Source: Alicyclobacillus sp. ALC3 (GTDB lineage Bacteria; Bacillota; Bacilli; Alicyclobacillales; Alicyclobacillaceae). From it: a stretch of 64,000 nt of DNA. How positions within the stretch are numbered: the first letter of the stretch is position 1; the number at the start of each line of letters is the position of its first letter. Made by a program: the position numbers and the translations under genes. Location: positions 4,402,001 through 4,466,000 of the forward strand of contig NZ_CP066784.1 in the NCBI RefSeq assembly GCF_028751195.1. The letters run 5' to 3'. Under the pieces are notes generated by a model. The model had not been told where the DNA came from. It saw only the letters and a program-made list of their open reading frames with translations, and did not search any database. Shown one piece after another: positions 51,843 to 59,888 of the stretch.

Positions 51843-51863
51843 GTGATCCATCGTCCAATCTAA
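51843..51863 (+). CDS. leader peptide MIHRPI
   Basis: GTG-ATC-CAT-CGT-CCA-ATC-TAA at 51843-51863 has a perfect AGGAGG (51829-51834) 8 bases upstream. It ends 2 bases before the left arm of a hairpin that masks the ribosome binding site of the downstream MFS gene. This is the layout of antibiotic-inducible ribosome-stalling leaders such as those of erm, cat or mef/msr genes. The His-Arg-Pro-Ile end is not one I know. Confidence 0.6.
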   Translation: MIHRPI

Positions 51864-51865
51864 GC

Positions 51866-51929
51866 CACCTCAGGGGCATCGCCCCGTAATCGGACAACGA
51901 ACGGCTCCCGATGCGGGGCCTCTGAGGTG
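51866..51929 (+). promoter_or_regulatory. translation attenuator hairpin masking the MFS ribosome binding site
   Basis: CACCTCAGGGGC (51866-51877) pairs with GCCTCTGAGGTG (51918-51929) with one G-T pair, and CATCG/CGATG extends it inward. The right arm contains GAGGTG, the ribosome binding site of ATG 51936. A ribosome stalled on the leader would open the left arm and free the site. Confidence 0.7.
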
Positions 51930-51935
51930 ATAACA

Positions 51936-52490
51936 ATGAAATATGGCCGAATTCTTCGGCAACGGGACTTCCTTCTCATGACCGCTGGTACAGGCCTCTC
52001 TACGCTGGGTGACCAGATCGGCTGGCTCGCTGTCTTGTGGCTTGTGATGACCTTGAGCGGATGGTCTGCGCAGATGGGGCTGGCCGGACTCTGTTACGGT
52101 CTCCCGAGTGTCGTAGCCGGGATGTTCGCCGGCGTGTTGGTCGACCGATCCCCGGCATTGCGGCTCATGGTGCTCGATAACGTGGGGCAGGGACTGCTGT
52201 TCGTTGCGATCCCGCTGTTGTACTGGATGCACGTGCTCCCGTTTTGGCTGCTGTGTGTGCTCCTGGTCTGCGCTGGCACGCTTAGCCCGTTGACGTTGGT
52301 CGGGGCCATGGCGACCGTACCGGATCTTGTGCCGGCAGAGCTGCTGTCAAAAGCCAATGCCTGGGACGAGACCCTGTGGCAGGGCGCCTATCTGGCAGGG
52401 CCGCTTCGCTCATGGCTTCTGGCTTTCGGTGCTGCTGATGTTGAGCGCCGGTCTGTGTTTTGGCCCGTATGCGCCGCTTGCTCGTTTTGA
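51936..52490 (+). pseudogene. truncated MFS efflux gene (macrolide-efflux DHA3 type)
   Basis: ATG 51936 gives RDFLLMTAGTGLSTLGDQIG, FAGVLVDRSPALRLMVLDNV and ANAWDETLWQGAYLAGP, the first four to five helices of a MefA-like pump. After AGP the frame is lost; a neighbouring frame holds LMLSAGLCFGPYAPLARF, a piece from a later helix, so a large internal deletion has occurred. It keeps an intact regulatory leader. Confidence 0.82.
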
Positions 52491-52510
52491 TGATGTCTGA
52501 GCCGCTACGC

Positions 52511-52540
52511 TTGCATAAATATCGTTTATGGCGATATAAT
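52511..52540 (+). promoter_or_regulatory. promoter and operator of the MarR gene
   Basis: TTGCAT (52511-52516) and TATAAT (52535-52540) with an 18-base spacer. Inside, ATATCG-7-CGATAT (52519-52524/52532-52537) is a perfect inverted repeat that overlaps the -10 box, the expected form of a MarR site. Confidence 0.65.
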
Positions 52541-52572
52541 CGTTGTTGCATATGGCTGTGGAGGTGTTCCCT

Positions 52573-52998
52573 GTGCGTACTGAAGAACTCGCCGAGCAGA
52601 TATCCGTTGCATTTTCGAAAGTCTATTTTCACTGTCATCCGACTTTTGATATTGAGTTGTCCCATCAGGCTGTACGGGCGTTACAATTTGTTCAGATGAA
52701 CGGACAAGCAACGATTCAACAAATAGCTGACCACCTGGCATGCGCTCAAAATACGGCTTCGGAGATCGTTCGCCGCCTTCGGCAGAAGGGACTCGCCGAA
52801 AAACGTCGGCGTAGCGACGATGAGCGAGTGGTAGAGGTGTACCTGACCGACGCTGGACTTCGGGCGGTACTCCAGAACACAGGGCTCGATGTGGAACACC
52901 TCAGTGCCCAGTTGGCGCAGGTGTCGGCCGAGGATCGTGATCGGATTGAACAAGGGCTGTTGCTGCTTCTAAAGGCCGTCGGGGGTGACGGAGAGTGA
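52573..52998 (+). CDS. MarR-family regulator
   Basis: The product has 141 residues from GTG 52573, 8 bases behind GGAGG (frame open from 52543). ALQFVQMNGQATIQQIADHL, AQNTASEIVRRLRQKGLAEK and the wing RRRSDDERVVEVYLTD are the MarR winged helix. It likely represses itself and perhaps the adjoining efflux gene. It overlaps the next gene by 4 bp. Confidence 0.92.
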   Translation: MRTEELAEQISVAFSKVYFHCHPTFDIELSHQAVRALQFVQMNGQATIQQIADHLACAQNTASEIVRRLRQKGLAEKRRRSDDERVVEVYLTDAGLRAVLQNTGLDVEHLSAQLAQVSAEDRDRIEQGLLLLLKAVGGDGE

Positions 52999-53327
52999 TT
53001 GCGACAATCGTCAAGGTCCTGGTATCGGCCCTGATTGTGACGGTGGTGACTGCCATATCGAAGCAACATCCTGGAATCGGTGGATGGATTGCAGCACTGC
53101 CCATCGTTAGCATCTTGTCTGCTGCTTGGTTGGTGGCAGGGCATCAGCCCTCTGCGGAAGTGTCCGGATTTCTCGTTGGCGTGGTAAAGGGGCTTGTACC
53201 AACTGCAATCCTGTTACTGGTCGTGGTCATGTTTCTCCGGCGAGGGTGGCCTTTCACAGGAGCCCTTGGGTTGGCGGTCATAACTTGGGGAGCGAGCTCA
53301 TTTATGCTACAGAGAATGGGGTTCTAA
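52995..53327 (+). CDS. DUF3147-type membrane protein
   Basis: The product has 110 residues, GTG start inside the MarR stop (GTGA). Four hydrophobic segments, starting IATIVKVLVSALIVTVVTAI and including GGWIAALPIVSILSAAWLVA, as in the small DUF3147 membrane family. Often found beside MarR-type regulators; the function is unknown. Confidence 0.85.
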   Translation: MIATIVKVLVSALIVTVVTAISKQHPGIGGWIAALPIVSILSAAWLVAGHQPSAEVSGFLVGVVKGLVPTAILLLVVVMFLRRGWPFTGALGLAVITWGASSFMLQRMGF

Positions 53328-53522
53328 GGACGGAGGAGATAGAGATATCCGACTCTAGTCGGAGGCGAAACTCCTTCTGACAGCCGATGCCGTCCGGGAT
53401 TCACAGCCAATGCCGCACGGAGTTGATTGATGAGACAATCAACTTGCAGATATTGAACCGCCTGTTTTCGACGGTTGCCGGGGTGACCAACATCAAATAC
53501 CAATTCCCGCTTTCTCCCACAG

Positions 53523-53705
53523 GTTGCTGTCGGTCCGTTCCTCGGTGCGCTTGCCGATCGATGGAACCGCAAACGCATGATGCAGGCGTGCAGCGTGATT
53601 CAAGCCATGCTGACCGGCGTATTGATTGCATCTGACGCAAAGGGTGCGGTGATGCGGTCAGCGGATCGCTATCTTGAGGCGCTGAAAAGGACCGAAGAAC
53701 GCTGA
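53523..53705 (+). pseudogene. internal fragment of another MFS transporter
   Basis: The frame encodes VAVGPFLGALADRWNRKRMM and QAMLTGVLIASDAK, the helix 2-3 region with MFS motif A, then a charged tail ending EALKRTEER-stop. No start or other helices remain; only 60 codons of a roughly 400-codon gene survive. Confidence 0.72.
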
Positions 53706-53751
53706 TATATCGATTTTGTAAATCAGGATGCTGAAAATGGAGGCGTGAAGG

Positions 53752-53944
53752 ATGATCGAGGGTTCTTCCATCTATTTCAACGATCCGGATGGGAATTTAC
53801 TTGAGTTCATCACACCACTCGGTCTACTTCTCGGACCCGGACGGACATGCACTGGAACTGATCTCTGTACTCGGTGACGAACCGCAGCCAAAACTCGGTG
53901 TCCTTTCGTGGTCCAAGTGGCAGGAGTCCATAACGAACGAGTGA
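53752..53944 (+). pseudogene. two VOC-family C-terminal tails joined together
   Basis: The first frame (ATG 53752) encodes SSIYFNDPDGNLLEFITP. About 10 bases later, in another frame, comes HSVYFSDPDGHALELISVLG, ending at 53944. Both are the last strand of VOC domains (YF.DPDG..LE.I) from two different genes, left side by side by deletion. Confidence 0.7.
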
Positions 53945-53964
53945 GTTAGAGGGAGGCAGGAGAA

Positions 53965-54510
53965 ATGGATCTCGGACTTGTGTATCTGGACTGTGCGCTG
54001 GAGAATTTCCGGAATACGAAGAGAACGGCTGAGCGGGCGATGGAGCAACTGAATCTTGAAGAGTTGCACTGGGCTCCCGATGAGGAGTCGAACAGCATTG
54101 CACGTATCGTGAAACACATGGCCGGCAACATGATGTCGAGATGGACCGACTTTCTCACAACGGACGGGGAAAAGGCGACCCGCAATCGGGACGAAGAGTT
54201 CGAGGGAGGGTACGGATCCCGTGTAGAGATGACGGCCGCTTGGGAAGCGGGATGGAAGAAACTTTTTGAGGCGATTGGCTCACTTGGCCCAGAGGACCTG
54301 CTAAAGACCGTGACCATCCGTTCGGAGCCGCACTCCGTTGTCAAGGCGATTGAGCGACAGGTGTACCACCTCTCATACCATACGGGCCAGATCGTCTACC
54401 TGGCCAAGCAAATTCGGGGAGCGAATTGGGAGACGCTGACCATTCCCCGTGGCGAGTCAAAGGAGTATCTGAAGAACATGGAGAATCACTTTGGCGAGAA
54501 GGGGTCATAA
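53965..54510 (+). CDS. DinB-like protein (DUF1572)
   Basis: The product has 181 residues, ATG behind GGGAGGCAGGAG. LVYLDCALENFRNTKRTAER, SNSIARIVKHMAGNMMSRWT and KAIERQVYHLSYHTGQIVYL are the DUF1572 blocks with metal-type His. Intact; probably a thiol-transferase-like enzyme. Confidence 0.9.
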   Translation: MDLGLVYLDCALENFRNTKRTAERAMEQLNLEELHWAPDEESNSIARIVKHMAGNMMSRWTDFLTTDGEKATRNRDEEFEGGYGSRVEMTAAWEAGWKKLFEAIGSLGPEDLLKTVTIRSEPHSVVKAIERQVYHLSYHTGQIVYLAKQIRGANWETLTIPRGESKEYLKNMENHFGEKGS

Positions 54511-54552
54511 GGGACGGTGCATGACCGGGATTTGAATGAGTGGTACGCACAG

Positions 54553-54576
54553 TTATCAACAGGAGGTTGTGGATAA
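54553..54576. repeat. inverted DnaA-box-like pair
   Basis: TTATCAACA (54553-54561, one mismatch to the DnaA box) faces TGTGGATAA (54568-54576, exact complement of TTATCCACA), with GGAGG in between. As RNA it folds into a hairpin with the GGAGG in the loop. No gene starts at the right distance from this GGAGG. Confidence 0.5.
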
Positions 54577-54621
54577 CTCCGAACGTTGGCTTATGAAAGC
54601 GCTGCGTAGGGAGGGAGACTT

Positions 54622-55140
54622 GTGCGAGAGGATATGAAGATTCTGCAAGACAAAGAAGTTCGATTGCGGCCCTTCCGAGGCGAATGTGACGTTGATGCTT
54701 CCACCACTTGGTATCAGGAACCGGAAGTCCTGCGTTACTCCGAGGGCGAAGGTACAGAACCGTACGATCGGGGAACTATTGAGCGAATGTACCACTTTTT
54801 GTCCGAGCACGGGGAGCTTTATATCATCGAAGTGTGGGAGAATGGGGTATGGCACCCCATTGGAGATGTCACGTTATGTCCGGACATGATCCCGATTGTT
54901 ATCGGTGAGGCTCAGTATCGTGGTCACGGAATTGGGCGACGAGTAATTAAGCTGCTGATGGAGCGAGCAAATGCACGGGGGCGGGAACGGATTGTCGTGA
55001 GCAAGATCTATAGCTACAACAAACGAAGCAGACGGATGTTTGAGTCGCTCGGATTTCACTGTGCGGGGTCGTTCATTGATAACAAAGGACGATCTTGTAT
55101 TAAGATGGAATTGATCTTGGGCTCGAACAAAGGGGAGTGA
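54622..55140 (+). CDS. GNAT acetyltransferase
   Basis: The product has 172 residues, GTG behind GGGAGGGAG. VRLRPFRGECDVDASTTWYQ, PVIGEAQYRGHGIG-like IVIGEAQYRGHGIGRRVIKL and IYSYNKRSRRMFESLGFHCA form an intact GNAT, similar in order to streptothricin-type and YkwB-like enzymes. It overlaps the next frame by 4 bp. Confidence 0.87.
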   Translation: MREDMKILQDKEVRLRPFRGECDVDASTTWYQEPEVLRYSEGEGTEPYDRGTIERMYHFLSEHGELYIIEVWENGVWHPIGDVTLCPDMIPIVIGEAQYRGHGIGRRVIKLLMERANARGRERIVVSKIYSYNKRSRRMFESLGFHCAGSFIDNKGRSCIKMELILGSNKGE

Positions 55141-55145
55141 TTCCG

Positions 55146-55616
55146 ATGCGGGCAACAGAACTTGCTGCCCTGAACTTGACCGAGGTACGGAGAAGAAGCG
55201 GTCTCGTTTGGCGTTCAATACCTGACTCATGGTTATCATGGAAACCAGATGACGCAGCCATGTCGATGGGGGAAGTAATTCGTCATGTGTGGACGTCGCA
55301 AGTTTACTACCACGAGGCTCTGAAGTGCGGCGGCTCTGTTCCAGACTATCGTGAGCCACACGAAGGACACCCAGTCAGAGGCGTGGAGGAAGAATTATCG
55401 CTATCCCAACGTTACTTTGAGCGATTCCTAGACTACGTAGGTGGTTTATCCGACGATGAGTTGGCCACTCGTATGATTGACCGATCGAATGTTGGGTACA
55501 TTCGGAGTGTCGGCGACATGCTGGCCAGAATTGCATATCATGAGTCTGTCCATACAGGGCAACTGCTGCAATACATGCGAATGGCGGGGGTGGAACGCCC
55601 GCAGATATGGGATTAG
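55146..55616 (+). CDS. DinB-like protein
   Basis: The product has 156 residues from ATG 55146 behind AAAGGGGAGTG. ALNLTEVRRRSGLVWRSIPD, MGEVIRHVWTSQVYYHEALK and LARIAYHESVHTGQLLQYMR carry the three-His DinB pattern. Likely a metal-dependent thiol transferase. Coupled to the preceding GNAT gene. Confidence 0.87.
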   Translation: MRATELAALNLTEVRRRSGLVWRSIPDSWLSWKPDDAAMSMGEVIRHVWTSQVYYHEALKCGGSVPDYREPHEGHPVRGVEEELSLSQRYFERFLDYVGGLSDDELATRMIDRSNVGYIRSVGDMLARIAYHESVHTGQLLQYMRMAGVERPQIWD

Positions 55617-55638
55617 GTGCGGCCATTGTGGCGGCCAA

Positions 55639-56181
55639 TCATGTCCTCCACCATGATGCGAATACCACATGCTCGTTCGTGTCCAAATCAAGCCTCCTAA
55701 CCAGTCCGACCCTTTCGGCTACCTTCATAGACGAAAGGTTGGTTGGCCGGGTTCGTGCGATTACAGGTAACTCTGGAAAGTATTCCTGTGCGACTTCTAT
55801 AGCCTCAGAGGCAACTTCTGTCGCATACCCCTTGCCCCAGGCTGCCGGACCGTACCGGTAGTACAGGTTCAATACTTGCCGTCCCGACCATTCCATAACC
55901 CTTACGCCGCTAACGCCAATGACTTGTGCCCCGTCGAGTTCCGTGACACGCCAATATCCGATTCCATCGTCAGCCCAATCCCGAATCCACCCTGTGATAC
56001 GTTCCTTTGCCTCGACTAAATCTTTCATCGGACCGGCGGGGTTATGCCGATTCGTCTCTGGATTGCCGTGAATGGCGAAAACATCCGCAGAATCATCAAG
56101 TCGTGGGATGCGAAGGACAAGGCGATTGGTTTGGATGCATCCAAATGGGGAAGGCGTGGAGATTTTGAAATCATCGGTCAC
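55639..56181 (-). CDS. GNAT acetyltransferase (RimJ/RimL type)
   Basis: The product has 180 residues, GTG 56181 behind GGGAGG. FGCIQTNRLVLRIPRLDDSA, YYRYGPAAWGKGYATEVASE and RTRPTNLSSMKVAERVGLVR form a complete RimJ-type GNAT. It is convergent with the DinB gene. Confidence 0.9.
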   Translation of the reverse strand: MTDDFKISTPSPFGCIQTNRLVLRIPRLDDSADVFAIHGNPETNRHNPAGPMKDLVEAKERITGWIRDWADDGIGYWRVTELDGAQVIGVSGVRVMEWSGRQVLNLYYRYGPAAWGKGYATEVASEAIEVAQEYFPELPVIARTRPTNLSSMKVAERVGLVRRLDLDTNEHVVFASWWRT

Positions 56182-56316
56182 GGTATTTTCCTCCCAATCA
56201 AATCGGCATAGAACTCCTATTGCAAAGTTCCGCTACCGTACTAGACGGTATAAGCTTTGCTGGTGCCGTGCGGAATGGACTCGCTGCCATGGAATCTTTC
56301 GAAGCCGTGTGTTTCT

Positions 56317-56345
56317 TTGACATGTATCTTAACATTTAGTATATC
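56317..56345 (+). promoter_or_regulatory. predicted promoter for the VOC-methyltransferase unit
   Basis: TTGACA (56317-56322) and TATATC (56340-56345) with a 17-base spacer, a near-consensus vegetative promoter. The roughly 140-base leader to 56491 has no further gene. Confidence 0.6.
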
Positions 56346-56490
56346 AAACTCAATGAAGTGATTTTCAGATACGATTCACGAGCACGACGCACTTTCTGAT
56401 ACCGAGATTGGATGATTGGATACCCGCTGTGAGACCTCGCCACCGATGAATTACACTTAGCTCGTCAATCTAGGGAGAGGGGATCCTGTC

Positions 56491-56859
56491 ATGCACTCAT
56501 TCTACGGTATCGATCACGTTCAACTCGCTGGCCCCGCCGGTTGCGAGGATGAGGCACGCCGCTTCTTCGGCGACATTCTCAGTATGGAGGAGATTGAAAA
56601 GCCGGAAGCGTTGAAGCGAAACGGTGGCGTCTGGTTTCGCTGCGGAAGTAATCAGGTTCATATCGGGATCGACAAAAACTTCGTCCCGGCGAAAAAGGCG
56701 CATCCGGCGATTCATGTGCAGAATTTGGCGGCGTTGAAGGAACGGATCGTCAGCCATGGCATCCACGTTCAGGATGACGAACTGCTGCCCGGTTCGGATC
56801 GATTCTACGTGGATGATCCATTCGGCAATCGGCTCGAGCTCCTTGAGTGGAGGGAATGA
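56491..56859 (+). CDS. VOC (glyoxalase-fold) family protein
   Basis: The product has 122 residues, ATG behind AGGGAGAGG. FYGIDHVQLAGPAGCEDEAR, NGGVWFRCGSNQVHIGIDKN, HPAIHVQNLAALKERI and RFYVDDPFGNRLELLEW give a complete paired-module VOC protein with His, His and Glu metal positions. It could act on an electrophilic toxin; the substrate is unknown. Confidence 0.9.
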   Translation: MHSFYGIDHVQLAGPAGCEDEARRFFGDILSMEEIEKPEALKRNGGVWFRCGSNQVHIGIDKNFVPAKKAHPAIHVQNLAALKERIVSHGIHVQDDELLPGSDRFYVDDPFGNRLELLEWRE

Positions 56860-56979
56860 TAGGCTTGCCCATCAACTTCCATGACGAGAAGAATCGCCAC
56901 TTGTACGCAAGCCGTAGCGCTGATGAGACTTGGACAAATACAGATTGATCAATCAATCTATGGACGAGGAGAGGATGGC

Positions 56980-57594
56980 TTGAAATCGTATGATGAGGTG
57001 TATGTGGGTGACGGCTATTACTGGGGGACGGATCCAAATTCACTATGCAGGAGTGTAGTTGAGGCCATGAGCCCTCGTGGTACGACGGGGATGAAAGTGA
57101 TTGATCTCGGGTGCGGAGAGGGGAAAGACGTCCTCCACTTTGCGAAACACGGCATGGTGCCGACAGCGGTGGACATTGCCCTGCCCGGATTAAACAAGGC
57201 GGAGCAATGGGCGGCGAGAGAAGGGGTATCCATACATACCGTCCAGGCGGATTTGGGCCGATACCGCCTCTCCGAAATGTTTGACGTGGTGTACTCCAGC
57301 GGCAGTCTCACCTATATTCCACCGCATCTGCGGGAAGAGGCGTTTGAGAACTACAGACAGTGGACGAATCCGGGGGGGCTCAACGCATTCAATGCTTTTG
57401 TGGAAAAGCCCTTCATTGAAACGCCTCCGGACTGGGGAGAAGACGAACATTTTAATCGGTCTGGCGATTTACTTCGGTTCTACTGGGATTGGGAGATCCT
57501 TTCATTTTCCGAGGTGATCTTTGATTGCGATTCGAGTGGCGTACCGCACCAACATGCCATGGATGTGATGATTGCCCGAAAACCTATGGTTTGA
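56980..57594 (+). CDS. class I SAM-dependent methyltransferase (TehB-like)
   Basis: The product has 204 residues from TTG 56980 behind GAGGAGAGG (frame open from 56881). YDEVYVGDGYYWGTDPNSLC, KVIDLGCGEGKDVLHFAKHG (SAM loop), FDVVYSSGSLTYIPPHLREE and NPGGLNAFNAFVEKPF are like tellurite/thiopurine methyltransferases. The reaction is unknown. Confidence 0.87.
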   Translation: MKSYDEVYVGDGYYWGTDPNSLCRSVVEAMSPRGTTGMKVIDLGCGEGKDVLHFAKHGMVPTAVDIALPGLNKAEQWAAREGVSIHTVQADLGRYRLSEMFDVVYSSGSLTYIPPHLREEAFENYRQWTNPGGLNAFNAFVEKPFIETPPDWGEDEHFNRSGDLLRFYWDWEILSFSEVIFDCDSSGVPHQHAMDVMIARKPMV

Positions 57595-57672
57595 TACGGG
57601 ACCCGGATGTTCGCAATCATCGTCCCCAGCGCCCCTGGGTGATATATGTGATAATCTGAGAGCAACCGAATA

Positions 57673-57848
57673 GACCTTCAGGGCAGGGTGAGGCCGCTGT
57701 GATCAATGGCCAATTCCCGATCGGTGGTGATGCAGCAGCGTCTGATGAGCCCACGAGCCCATAGGTTATCGTCGCTTTTGCGAGGATAACCAAAGGCAGC
57801 AGCGGGTGAGAATCCCCTGCCGACGGTATAGTCCGGATAGAAGAAGGT
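57673..57848 (+). promoter_or_regulatory. FMN riboswitch (RFN element)
   Basis: P1 pairs ACCTTC (57674-57679) with GAAGGT (57843-57848). In between are the conserved RFN blocks GGGCAGGGTGA, AATTCCCGATCGG, GATGAGCCCACGAGCC, GCAGCAGCGGGTGAGAATCC and GCCGACGGTATAGTCCGGAT. The element normally represses riboflavin synthesis or uptake genes when FMN is bound. The next gene is an EamA-family transporter. Confidence 0.93.
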
Positions 57849-57933
57849 TTTGCAAACGGAGTGAGCGGTTCTTCGCCCGAATCGTTCGGTGATAGATGAA
57901 ACGCTTCTTCGGCGTTGCAATTGGATCCCTGAA

Positions 57934-57954
57934 GAGTCTCCAGATAGGAGGCTC
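57934..57954 (+). promoter_or_regulatory. SD-masking hairpin of the FMN riboswitch platform
   Basis: GAGTCTCC (57934-57941) pairs with GGAGGCTC (57947-57954) around AGATA, with one T-G pair. The right arm is the GGAGG ribosome binding site of the TTG start at 57958. No T-run terminator follows the riboswitch, so control is probably at translation. Confidence 0.65.
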
Positions 57955-57957
57955 GTT

Positions 57958-58815
57958 TTGTTTACTGTTGCGATTTTCCTCGTTGTCTCATCTGGTTTGT
58001 TGCACGCCGTGTGGAATCTATTTGCGAAGCAGAGTTTGAACAAAGTCGTGTTCCTTTGGTCGATCCAGTGGGCGGCTGTGTTTTTGTATCTGCCTTGGGC
58101 GCTGACGGCCGTTTGGAATCACAACATACCGTTCCGAGGATGCCTGTTTCTCGTGGTCACCGCCGCTTTACACGGTTTCTACGTGATCCTGCTGTCCAAA
58201 ACGTATAGCGCCGGTGATCTCTCACAGGTGTATCCGTTGATGCGTGGTGTAAGTCCACTATTGGTGCCGATCCTCGGAGTATCTGTCCTTGGCGAGAAAC
58301 TGTCGGCATTAGGTTGGTTAGGCGTAGCTTGTGTGGTAGTCGGTATCTGGATTCTTGGGGACTGGAGATTTGGCCGTGGTGCCAGACAAACACAGATGTC
58401 CGCAAGAGGAACCTGGCTTGCCTTGGCGGTCGGATTGTCGATTACGGCTTATACTACGTTCGACAAGATCACGCTGCATTACTTTCCGGCCGTAACACTA
58501 AACGACGCTAGCAACCTCGGAAACTTGATCGTCCTGTCATGGTTGGCCATTCGGTCGGGAGCCATCAAGGCAGAATGGCGAGCCAATTGGAGGACGATAC
58601 TCCTTGGCGGCATCATTTCGCCGGGTGGATACCTCCTCTTTTTGTTGGCGCTTCATATGGCTCCAGTAGCACAAATGGCTCCAATGCGGGAAATCGGGAC
58701 TGTGTTCGGTACAATACTGGGGGTTGTGGTGCTGAGAGAAGCACAAGGGACACGAAGGATTGCCGCAGCGGGGCTGATAACGTCCGGGGTGATTTTACTT
58801 GGCACTTTTGGATAA
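57958..58815 (+). CDS. EamA/DMT-family transporter under an FMN riboswitch
   Basis: The product has 285 residues from TTG 57958 (frame open from 57889). Ten hydrophobic segments in two EamA repeats: VSSGLLHAVWNLFAKQSLNK, YPLMRGVSPLLVPILGVSVL, then SARGTWLALAVGLSITAYTT and GGYLLFLLALHMAPVAQMAP. DMT proteins carry small metabolites; proteobacterial RibN shows that riboflavin can be one. The riboswitch makes riboflavin or a flavin precursor the likely cargo here (inference). Confidence 0.9.
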   Translation: MFTVAIFLVVSSGLLHAVWNLFAKQSLNKVVFLWSIQWAAVFLYLPWALTAVWNHNIPFRGCLFLVVTAALHGFYVILLSKTYSAGDLSQVYPLMRGVSPLLVPILGVSVLGEKLSALGWLGVACVVVGIWILGDWRFGRGARQTQMSARGTWLALAVGLSITAYTTFDKITLHYFPAVTLNDASNLGNLIVLSWLAIRSGAIKAEWRANWRTILLGGIISPGGYLLFLLALHMAPVAQMAPMREIGTVFGTILGVVVLREAQGTRRIAAAGLITSGVILLGTFG

Positions 58816-58866
58816 TGACAGAAGAAGATTTAATAAAGGAGCAGGGCTGGATAGGTGGGGTGAAAC

Positions 58867-59409
58867 TTGAGACTACAGTCAAAGGGAATCTACCTGCGTC
58901 TGTTGAACCTGGATGACGCTCGAGATTTGCTTGATCTCCGGGTTCGCAACCGGGCATTCTTGCAGCCATGGGAACCGATACAATCCGACGACCATTTCAC
59001 CCTGGCAAGGCAAACAGATGTGATCGAGAAGGCGATTGCCAACTGGGGATCAGGGTCAGGATACGCATTCGGGATCTTTCTCGTCGATACGGACGATCTT
59101 ATTGGCCGAGTGAACCTGAGTAATGTGGTTCGAGGGGCCTGGGAAAGCTGCAGGATCGGCTACTTTCTGGACCAGCCATACAATGGTCGTGGATATATGA
59201 CGGAAGCTGTGCGATTGGCAGTGCGGTTCGCTTTTGATGAAGCAAATCTGCACCGGGTTCAAGCTGCCGTGATGCCCCGCAACAAGTGATCGATTCGAGT
59301 GCTGGAGAAGGTTGGATTCCGTTATGAAGGATATGCCGAATACCACTTGAAGATCAGCGGCGTTTGGGAACGTCACAATATCTACAGCATCACACGGGAG
59401 AACTGGTGA
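58867..59409 (+). pseudogene. GNAT (RimJ type) with in-frame stop
   Basis: TTG 58867 starts SKGIYLRLLNLDDARDLLDL, with IGYFLDQPYNGRGYMTEAVR and VQAAVMPRNK-TGA at 59287-59289. The same frame goes on with SIRVLEKVGFRYEGYAEYHL and ends normally at 59409. Relatives have Arg or Ala after NK; CGA to TGA is one transition. The rest is undamaged, so this is a very recent loss or a readthrough case. Confidence 0.88.
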
Positions 59410-59422
59410 GAGTCGACGAAGG

Positions 59423-59884
59423 ATGGATGATCTGATGATGAATGAATACCTGAGCTTCGAGGGTTTGCCTGAACCCGGATGCTGGAACGGTCTTTGCCGC
59501 TTGCATGACAGCATCTTCACAGGTCAGGGGTCGAGTACCCTATCGCAAGAATTGAAGAAGAGATCCTGTTGTCTCGTCCAAGTGGCGATGGCGGCCGATG
59601 TCGTCGTAGGCTACAAGATTGGTTATGAGGATCGCACGCACCGTTTCTACAGTTGGCTTGGCGGCGTTGATCCAGCGTTTCGTGGTCGGGGCATTGCGTC
59701 CGAGTTGATGCGGCGCCAGCATGAATGGTGTCGTGATCACGGCTATCACGCCATCCGAACGCACACGAAGAACAAATGGCGAGACATGCTGATTCTGAAC
59801 ATACGGCACGGATTCGATGTAATTGGGACGTACACTGACGGGAAAGGAGAATCGAAGATCATTTTAGAGAAGCGATTAGGATAA
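59423..59884 (+). CDS. GNAT acetyltransferase
   Basis: The product has 153 residues, ATG 59423 (ATG 59435 also possible). YEDRTHRFYSWLGGVDPAFR, GRGIASELMRRQHEWCRDHG and TKNKWRDMLILNIRHGFDVI form an intact GNAT of a group close to aminoglycoside and ribosomal-protein acetylases. Confidence 0.88.
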   Translation: MDDLMMNEYLSFEGLPEPGCWNGLCRLHDSIFTGQGSSTLSQELKKRSCCLVQVAMAADVVVGYKIGYEDRTHRFYSWLGGVDPAFRGRGIASELMRRQHEWCRDHGYHAIRTHTKNKWRDMLILNIRHGFDVIGTYTDGKGESKIILEKRLG

Positions 59885-59888
59885 ATCA

